A stretch of DNA of 46,915 nucleotides, taken from contig NZ_DATFKB010000134.1 of assembly GCF_035268865.1 (NCBI RefSeq), forward strand, positions 1 to 46,915, read 5' to 3'. This document shows positions 41,045 through 46,915 of this stretch, one piece after another (position 1 is the first letter of the stretch; each line of letters opens with the position of its first letter). The DNA comes from Salinivirga sp035268865. GTDB taxonomy: Bacteria; Bacteroidota; Bacteroidia; Bacteroidales; Salinivirgaceae. The position numbers and the translations under genes are program-made. The notes under the pieces were generated by a model that saw only the letters and a list, made by a program, of their open reading frames with translations, did no database searches and was not told where the DNA came from.

Positions 41045-43279
41045 ATGAGGCTGTTTTTATTCATAGTATTTTTTGTTCTATTTTCTAGTGCTTATGCCCA
41101 ACAACAAAAGCATCCGGCAAAGTTATTAGCAGAACTACAATCTCCAAAATCAGATTCAGTAGAAGTAGAACTATTGCATAAATTGGGCCAATACTATCAG
41201 CGTGAACATTACGATTCTGCCCTGTATTATTTAAATCGGGGTTTGGCAATTGCCAATAAAACAGGGATGACAAGACAAAAGGCCCGCTTTTTATTCACGA
41301 AATCGAAGGTAATCAGTTATCAGGGAAACTATCGCCAATCAATTGACACCATTAAAGAGGCCATTGAATTTTACAGGAAACTAAATGATTCAATAGGCCT
41401 GGCTGATGGATTCAATAGTATAGGAGTAAATTATTATAATCTGTCGGAATATGATAGCTGCAAAATGGTTTGGCTAAAATGCAAATCAATTTATAAGCAA
41501 ACAAATGACTCCACTGGTATGGCCACCACATTTTCGAACCTTGGGGTAGTTAATTATGTGCAGGGACAGGCAGAAGAAGCCCTGAAAAATTTCATTAAAT
41601 CTCTTGAGATTAGAAAGAAGATAGAGGATAAACATGGCCTGGCAAGTAACTATATGAAAATCGCACTCATTTACGATAATAAACTAGATGAACCCCAAAA
41701 GGCATACGAATATTTAATAAATGCTGTTGCTTTATATGAAGATGAGCAGAATGAATTAGGTAAGGCCAAAGCTCTGACGAATCTTAGTTTGATTTATGAA
41801 CAATTAGATAGTTTGCAAGCACATCGGGCTTCCATACATAAGGCCAGGGAAATTGCAGAGAGAATTGGAAATTTACGATTGCTTGGTACGATATACTACA
41901 ATATTGGCCAGGATTTTCAGAATAAGAATAATTACGACAGTACCCTGGTGTATTATTATAAAACGCTGGATATTTATAAAAACCTGGGCCAGAAAAGAGA
42001 ACTTACGGGGGTTTATTTTAATATGGGGGAGGTTTTTTACAATCTTTCTGATTATGAAACTGCCCGGGCATATTTTAAAAGCTCCCTTGATATTGCCCGC
42101 GAAATTAATGTTATTTCTTCGCAAGTGCCAGCATTGCAATACCTTGCCAAGATATTTGAGCGAAAGGGTGATTTTAAAAAGGCGTATGCCTATCATCAAA
42201 AATATGCAAAAGCAAAGGATACCCTGGCTGAAAAAGAAAAAACGGAAAGACTAGAAACATTGGAGGCCCGATTTGAAGGGGAGCAGAAAGCGCAACGAAT
42301 AAAAATACTTGAAAAACAAAAACAGCTTGATAAAACTAAATTGGCCCGAACATCCTCAACTAAAAATTTAATTCTGGTTATTGCAGGTTTGATATTTATA
42401 TTTTCCCTTCTATTATATCAGAAATATCGCCAAAAAACAAGTCTTAATAAACAATTAAGCGATAGGAATCAAGAAGTAAAAGAAAAAAACAAAGAGATAA
42501 GCAAACAGGCTGAGCATTTGAAAAGATTCAATCATTTGCTTGTCGAAAAAAACAGACTGATAGAAAAGAACAAGGTAAAACTTGAAGAAGAAAACCAGAA
42601 AAAGGATAAAGTCTTCTCAATAATAGGGCATGATTTAAGAAGTCCTATGTCGAGCCTACACACTTCCCTGAATTTGCTCAAATCAAAAAAAGTATCTCCT
42701 GAGCGAAAAGATCACTTAATTAGTTTAATGGACAGCGATATCAACTCGGCAATTAATCTTTTAGAGAATTTACTAATGTGGGCCAAAAGACTGGAGGGTA
42801 AATTGAGCACAAATTTTAAAAAGCAACTTCTGAATCCGGTCGCATCGCAGGCTATTAGGAGTCTTGAAGGCATGGCACGCAATAAAAACATTGAGATAAA
42901 CGCAGATATTGATAAAGAAATAAAAGCCTATTTTGATGAGCAAATGATTGCTACTGTTGTGCGCAATTTATTGAGCAATGCCATTAAGTTTTCGCCTGAG
43001 CGTAGTCAAATAAAAATTTCTATGATTGAGTATTCCAATTTTGTGAAAATATCGGTGCTTGATCAGGGCGTAGGAATGGACAAATCAGATATTGATAAAA
43101 TTTTACACGCTTCAAATTTTCACTCCACGGCTGGTACACAAAAGGAAAAAGGCTCAGGTTTGGGCTTGCAACTCTGCAAAGATTTTGTAACCCAGCATTG
43201 CGGATCTTTTTCTATTGAAAGTAAGCCTGATAGGGGTACGATTGTATCTTTTACTTTGCCAAAAAAACACCTTTCCTGA
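41045..43279 (+). CDS. Second TPR-containing sensor histidine kinase
   Basis: A 744-residue sensor kinase. Residues 1-19 are a signal peptide ending in AYAQ. Residues about 40-400 contain around eight TPR units (GFNSIGVNYYNL, TFSNLGVVNYVQ, TIYYNIGQDF, VYFNMGEVFYNL) outside the cytoplasmic membrane. A transmembrane helix lies at about 441-461, followed by a long coiled coil, a HisKA domain with H529 in IIGHDLRSPMSS, and an ATPase domain with N box NLLSNAIKFSPE and G boxes DQGVGMD and GSGLGLQL. No receiver domain and no response regulator gene beside it. I use the ATG at 41045; the TTG at 41021 would add eight residues. It resembles the kinase at 6500 in plan but not closely in sequence. Confidence 0.88.
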   Translation: MRLFLFIVFFVLFSSAYAQQQKHPAKLLAELQSPKSDSVEVELLHKLGQYYQREHYDSALYYLNRGLAIANKTGMTRQKARFLFTKSKVISYQGNYRQSIDTIKEAIEFYRKLNDSIGLADGFNSIGVNYYNLSEYDSCKMVWLKCKSIYKQTNDSTGMATTFSNLGVVNYVQGQAEEALKNFIKSLEIRKKIEDKHGLASNYMKIALIYDNKLDEPQKAYEYLINAVALYEDEQNELGKAKALTNLSLIYEQLDSLQAHRASIHKAREIAERIGNLRLLGTIYYNIGQDFQNKNNYDSTLVYYYKTLDIYKNLGQKRELTGVYFNMGEVFYNLSDYETARAYFKSSLDIAREINVISSQVPALQYLAKIFERKGDFKKAYAYHQKYAKAKDTLAEKEKTERLETLEARFEGEQKAQRIKILEKQKQLDKTKLARTSSTKNLILVIAGLIFIFSLLLYQKYRQKTSLNKQLSDRNQEVKEKNKEISKQAEHLKRFNHLLVEKNRLIEKNKVKLEEENQKKDKVFSIIGHDLRSPMSSLHTSLNLLKSKKVSPERKDHLISLMDSDINSAINLLENLLMWAKRLEGKLSTNFKKQLLNPVASQAIRSLEGMARNKNIEINADIDKEIKAYFDEQMIATVVRNLLSNAIKFSPERSQIKISMIEYSNFVKISVLDQGVGMDKSDIDKILHASNFHSTAGTQKEKGSGLGLQLCKDFVTQHCGSFSIESKPDRGTIVSFTLPKKHLS

Positions 43280-43324
43280 ACAATTATATTTATTATTTTG
43301 TATATGATGATAATGTATGATTTA

Positions 43325-43376
43325 GGGATTTTTGAATCAACTTAAGCCTTAGGACTTTTAATATTTCAAAGATCCC
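43325..43376 (+). terminator. Long hairpin between the TPR kinase and AbgT genes
   Basis: GGGATTTTTGAA (43325-43336) pairs with TTCAAAGATCCC (43365-43376) over 12 positions with one G-T pair; smaller pairings lie in the loop. A T-rich stretch follows (ATTATTTTTGG). It is probably the kinase terminator, but it ends only 42 bases before the AbgT start and could be part of its leader. Confidence 0.5.
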
Positions 43377-43418
43377 ATTATTTTTGGCAGCTAAAAAAAC
43401 CGAAAAAAATATATTAAG

Positions 43419-44924
43419 ATGTTTAAAGCCCTAAGGAAGTTCTCGTTTTTAAATTTTGTTGAAAAAGTTGGTAACGCTCTACCACACCCAGCTACCCTGT
43501 TTGCAGCAATGGCAGGTAGTGTACTGGTACTGTCACTATTGGCGCATTTAACAGGCTGGACTGCAGTGCATCCGGTTACAGATGAAACCATTGAACCGGT
43601 GAATCTTCTGTCAAAAGAGGGGTTTCATCGTGTGCTTCTCGAGATGGTTGAGAATTTTACAAGTTTTGCACCTTTAGGTATTGTGTTGGTAGCCATGCTT
43701 GGTATTGGGATGGCAGAAGGCAGTGGATTAATTGGTGCGTTAATTAGGAAGTTGGTATTAAGTGCTCCCAAACGACTATTGACTTTTATTCTTGTATTTT
43801 CAGGTATACTTTCAAATTTTGCCAGTGATATCGGCTACGTGCTTTTAATACCTCTTGCCGGCGTTATTTTTCTTTCGGTTGGTCGGCACCCGGTTGCTGG
43901 TATGGCCGCGGCCTTTGCAGGGGTTTCTGGTGGATTCAGTGCAAACTTGATTCTTGGTACAATCGATCCCCTTTTGGCAGGGCTTTCCACTGAAGCAGCC
44001 CAAATTGTTGATCCAAATTATGAGGTTAACCCAACCGCAAATTATTTCTTTATGATTGCTTCAACATTTGTTATTGCAGCAGCTGGTACGTGGGTTACTG
44101 AGCGAATTGTAGTTCCGCGATTAGGTAAATACGAAGGTGAGCATGAAGAAGATTTGCACCCGCTCACAAAATTAGAGAAAAAAGGTTTGCGGATATCTGG
44201 TCTTGTTACATTAGGTATTATTGGTGTTATATTAGTTGGTTTAATTCCTTCAAATGGTTTTTTACGTGGTCATGATGGCACCATATTGAATTCGCCTGTA
44301 ATTGAAGGTGTCGTTGCCTGGTTATTCATTTTGGCTGGTGGTGCCGGAGTCGCTTATGGACTGACTGTGGGTAAATATAAAAGCGATACGGATATTGTAA
44401 ATGGGATGACAGATAGCATGAAAACCCTTGCATCATACATTGTACTTGTGTTTTTTGCTGCGCAGTTTGTAGCCTATTTTAAATGGAGTAATCTTGGATT
44501 AATTTTCGCCATTAAGGGTGCTGATTTCCTTGTACACCTGGATATGGGTTTAATTCCTCTTTTGATTATGTTTGTGATACTATCAGCCACAATCAATATG
44601 TTTATGGGTAGTGCATCGGCCAAGTGGGCTGTGTTGGGACCAATTTTTATTCCGGTATTCATGTTTTTAGGATATTCCCCGGAGTTAAGCCAGGTTGTAT
44701 TTAGAATTGGTGATAGTGTAACCAATATTATTTCACCAATGATGAGTTTCTTTGCGCTTATTATTGCGTTTATTCAGAAATATGATAAAAAAGCAGGAAT
44801 TGGAACAATTATATCAACCATGCTTCCATATACCATTGTGTTTTTTATAGCCTGGATAATTTTATTGGTCATATGGGTTTGGTTTGATATACCATTGGGA
44901 CCGGGTGTAAACCTGCATTTGTAA
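43419..44924 (+). CDS. AbgT family transporter
   Basis: A 501-residue polytopic protein of the AbgT family (p-aminobenzoyl-glutamate transporter and the sulfonamide/antimetabolite exporter MtrF). Family marks include PHPATLFAAMAGSVL near the N-terminus, the helical hairpin FAPLGIVLVAMLGIGMAEGSGLIG, the SNFASDIGYVLLIPLA motif, and the C-terminal NMFMGSASAKWAVLGPIF with a late SPMMSFFALI segment. AbgT proteins are proton- or ion-coupled. Uptake of folate precursors and efflux of sulfonamides are both reported in the family, and the direction cannot be read here. It is followed by an intrinsic terminator at 44999-45042, so it is a single gene. Confidence 0.9.
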   Translation: MFKALRKFSFLNFVEKVGNALPHPATLFAAMAGSVLVLSLLAHLTGWTAVHPVTDETIEPVNLLSKEGFHRVLLEMVENFTSFAPLGIVLVAMLGIGMAEGSGLIGALIRKLVLSAPKRLLTFILVFSGILSNFASDIGYVLLIPLAGVIFLSVGRHPVAGMAAAFAGVSGGFSANLILGTIDPLLAGLSTEAAQIVDPNYEVNPTANYFFMIASTFVIAAAGTWVTERIVVPRLGKYEGEHEEDLHPLTKLEKKGLRISGLVTLGIIGVILVGLIPSNGFLRGHDGTILNSPVIEGVVAWLFILAGGAGVAYGLTVGKYKSDTDIVNGMTDSMKTLASYIVLVFFAAQFVAYFKWSNLGLIFAIKGADFLVHLDMGLIPLLIMFVILSATINMFMGSASAKWAVLGPIFIPVFMFLGYSPELSQVVFRIGDSVTNIISPMMSFFALIIAFIQKYDKKAGIGTIISTMLPYTIVFFIAWIILLVIWVWFDIPLGPGVNLHL

Positions 44925-44998
44925 TGTTTTATTAGATAACCATAATGAATCAAGAGGTGTTTTACATGGTTTAGTATATAAAAATACCTAAATTTGTT

Positions 44999-45042
44999 AA
45001 CGGCCATGCGCAAGTATGTAGGCAACGCATGGCCGTTTTTAT
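44999..45042 (+). terminator. Intrinsic terminator downstream of the AbgT gene
   Basis: AACGGCCATGCG (44999-45010) pairs perfectly with CGCATGGCCGTT (45026-45037) around a 15-base loop, followed by TTTATTTTAT. A TAAATTTG box at 44989-44996 sits directly before the stem, so transcripts starting there would run straight into it. Confidence 0.85.
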
Positions 45043-45063
45043 TTTATAATTTAAAAAGGGAAA

Positions 45064-45840
45064 ATGAAACTAAAAATACGTGATCATCTATTTAGAATTT
45101 GGTATTGGTACGTGAATAAGGTAGACCGTAAGGCTGAAATTTTATTTATGAATTATGGTTTCCATAATGATAAGAATAATGCTGATACAGTAGGATACGA
45201 TGATGGTAATCGTTTTTCTATTCAGTTGTATGATCATCTTGCAACGGCAATTGATTTGAAAGGGCTTGATGTAGTGGAAATTGGTAGTGGACGAGGAGGG
45301 GGACTTTTTCATGTAAAGCAAACACATGCGCCAGCTTCAGCACAGGGTATTGAACTGGACAAAAGAGCAGTGAATTTTTGCAATACGCATTATAAAGATG
45401 GGAATTTAACTTTTTCCCAGGGAGATGCTCAAAGCTTAAAACTGGAAGATGCATCATCTGATGTGGTGCTTAATGTGGAGTCTTCGCACCGTTATCAAAA
45501 TATGAAAGCTTTTTTAAGCGAAGCTACACGTATTTTAAGACCTGGTGGTCATTTGCTTTTAACAGATTTTAGGTATGACTACGAGATGGATGATTTTAAA
45601 AAATATCTTCTTGAAAGCGGGTTGCAAATAGTAAAGGAGCAAAATATTAATAATGAGGTTCTTGCAGCACTTTCGCTCGATGATTCAAGAAAGCGGAACC
45701 TTGTAAAAAGGTTGGTCCCTGGCTTTCTTCATAAAGTGGCTTTGAATTTTGCAGGTACCGTGGGGAGCCAAACTTACAACCACTTTGAATCAGGGAAGTA
45801 TGTTTATTTCAGTTATATTCTTCAGAAAACAGAAAACTAG
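45064..45840 (+). CDS. Class I SAM-dependent methyltransferase
   Basis: A 258-residue methyltransferase of the UbiE/Methyltransf_11 type. The SAM-binding loop is VVEIGSGRGGG (about residues 75-85), with the acidic residue of motif II in GIELD and post-motif GDAQSL; motif III and the following strand are LRPGGHLLLTDF. The substrate is not evident. It resembles enzymes that methylate lipids, quinones or natural products. The N-terminal 40 residues (basic, aromatic) may associate with the membrane. It begins 27 bases after the AbgT terminator and ends one base before the convergent T9SS gene. Its own promoter is not clear. Confidence 0.82.
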   Translation: MKLKIRDHLFRIWYWYVNKVDRKAEILFMNYGFHNDKNNADTVGYDDGNRFSIQLYDHLATAIDLKGLDVVEIGSGRGGGLFHVKQTHAPASAQGIELDKRAVNFCNTHYKDGNLTFSQGDAQSLKLEDASSDVVLNVESSHRYQNMKAFLSEATRILRPGGHLLLTDFRYDYEMDDFKKYLLESGLQIVKEQNINNEVLAALSLDDSRKRNLVKRLVPGFLHKVALNFAGTVGSQTYNHFESGKYVYFSYILQKTEN

Positions 45841-45841
45841 T

Positions 45842-46915
45842 TTATTTCGTTTCTTTAATAAATGACTGGCTATAAATGGTAAAACCATTATGGCTTAATG
45901 TGGCTGTGTAATAACCTGGAATTATATCTTGCAAATTGTCTATAGTCCAGCTAAATTTTTCAGGTGTATTAATCATTCGCTTTTGCTCGGTTGCAAGCCT
46001 TCCACTTAAATCATAAATTTTGCAATATAAAGTCCCTGAAAAGGATAGTGACCCTTCAAAAGTGAGATTATTTTTGATTGGATTCGGATACACAGCAATA
46101 TCCTCATCGTATGGAATATCTTCAATACTCAGGACGTTGCAGTTTAAATAAGCACCTGCTTCAGTACATGCTATCAGATTAATACAATTAATTATGGGGT
46201 TCACTGTAAGGTTATAAACATTTGTGGAGGGTAGGTTTCCGGTTTTATCATATGTTTCAAGGGTGTAAGTATTAAGTAAATGAACTCCCTGAGGATCAGT
46301 ATCTTTTTCACCATAACCTATTGCCAGCGTCTCATTGGTAACCATTTTTAAAGAAGTAATACCCTGTTCAAAAATGAGGTTGTCGAAGGTCGCTCCAAAA
46401 TCTTCGGAAACATAACAGCCATCGGAATATGAGCCATTGCCTCCGGCAATATATAGGCGGTGATTCATTAAATCGTATTCAGCATCACTTACCGGCGGTA
46501 TTGAATCATATTTTTGCCAGGTATTTCCGTTATCATTAGAATGGTATATGAAATTAACTTCGGGAGCAAAACAAAGAGCCAAATGATGATTATCATCTAT
46601 AAAGTATTTAATAACTGTAGTGTCTGTATGAAAAAATAAAATATTATTCCAGCTTAAACCATCATCGGAAGCTGCAACACCTCCATTATATCCAACGTAC
46701 CATTTGTCCTGGATTTTAGTAATTGTTTCGGGTTTATAGCAGTAAAATAGTACTTCACTATGCCCATTATCTACATTAACCTTGTAAACTCCATCTGAAT
46801 ATGAACCGGAGCCGCATGCTAGCAGCATCAAGCTATCGTCGAATGGTGCTGTGCCTGTTATTTTTAGCATAAGATCATATGAAGTCCAGGAGTCAGAATA
46901 ATTGTCCTGAATCCA
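45842..46915 (-). CDS. Secreted protein with Asp-box repeats and T9SS sorting domain (5' cut by window)
   Basis: The frame is open to the window edge, so the N-terminus and signal peptide lie outside; about 357 residues are visible. The first part has Asp-box (BNR) motifs S-x-D-x-G-x-T/S-W (SDDGLSW, SNDNGNTW, SEDFGATF), suggesting a beta-propeller of the kind found in glycosidase or exo-protein families. A G-S-Y-S-D-G motif occurs twice about 125 residues apart. The last about 80 residues are a type IX secretion C-terminal domain: IAVYPNPIKNNLTF, IYDLSGRL and a terminal strand before IKETK. It should be exported through the outer membrane and attached or released. Its catalytic role, if any, is unknown. 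Confidence 0.85.
   Translation of the reverse strand, partial: WIQDNYSDSWTSYDLMLKITGTAPFDDSLMLLACGSGSYSDGVYKVNVDNGHSEVLFYCYKPETITKIQDKWYVGYNGGVAASDDGLSWNNILFFHTDTTVIKYFIDDNHHLALCFAPEVNFIYHSNDNGNTWQKYDSIPPVSDAEYDLMNHRLYIAGGNGSYSDGCYVSEDFGATFDNLIFEQGITSLKMVTNETLAIGYGEKDTDPQGVHLLNTYTLETYDKTGNLPSTNVYNLTVNPIINCINLIACTEAGAYLNCNVLSIEDIPYDEDIAVYPNPIKNNLTFEGSLSFSGTLYCKIYDLSGRLATEQKRMINTPEKFSWTIDNLQDIIPGYYTATLSHNGFTIYSQSFIKETK

Noticed and set aside
1..46915. CRISPR arrays, tRNA or rRNA genes, insertion sequences, prophage
   Set aside because: No regularly spaced repeats, cloverleaf-like sequence, transposase or phage protein was seen on reading the window.

Overview
The window looks like chromosomal DNA of a Bacteroidota member, probably marine and close to Marinilabiliales/Bacteroidales; genus cannot be fixed from the sequence. 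The signs are: AT-rich DNA, a type IX secretion C-terminal sorting domain at the right edge, several promoters of the Bacteroidota form (TAnnTTTG, sometimes with TTG/TTTG 19 bases upstream), almost no Shine-Dalgarno sequences, a glycogen-synthase/phosphorylase fusion typical of this phylum, and TPR-type sensor kinases. No tRNA, rRNA, CRISPR array, insertion sequence or phage gene was seen.

Layout. (1) 1-4810: a rightward envelope operon with the end of a PspA/IM30 gene, a DUF4178 protein, a lipoprotein with an S/R/Y/G-rich tail, a tandem DUF350 membrane protein, a seven-helix membrane-anchored spermidine-synthase-like enzyme and a rhomboid protease. This is the best candidate for an under-described system: a PspA-linked membrane/polyamine module, analogous in logic to E. 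coli yjfIJKLMC. Hairpins sit inside it at 242-267 and 2542-2589. (2) 4876-8566: a membrane class III nucleotidyl cyclase, then a 520-base non-coding stretch with rearranged short repeats, then a TPR histidine kinase. (3) 8635-18702: a leftward block with ornithine aminotransferase, a BatA-type protein, cardiolipin synthase, CysQ, a YdcF/MltG/TauE cluster and aminoacyl-histidine dipeptidase. (4) 18857-27825: a rightward glycogen cluster with debranching enzyme, GT4 glycosyltransferase, GH57 enzyme and a 1407-residue GT3-GT35 fusion. (5) 27861-35821: a chemoreceptor with two extracytoplasmic CZB zinc-binding modules, a lipoprotein superoxide dismutase, an MFS transporter, two proteins of unknown function, a DEDDh exonuclease/GIY-YIG fusion, a DUF2147 protein and a 61-residue protein downstream of a sigma factor. 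(6) 35889-46915: an ECF-like sigma factor, uvrA with a structured leader, a membrane metallophosphoesterase, a second TPR histidine kinase, an AbgT transporter, a methyltransferase and the end of a secreted T9SS cargo protein.

How the parts fit. The first operon probably senses or repairs membrane damage. The glycogen cluster builds and breaks storage glucan. The exonuclease/GIY-YIG protein and UvrA both point to DNA repair but are not in one operon. The two sensor kinases have no response regulator in the window. Functional statements are inferences from family motifs read by eye; no database search was run.
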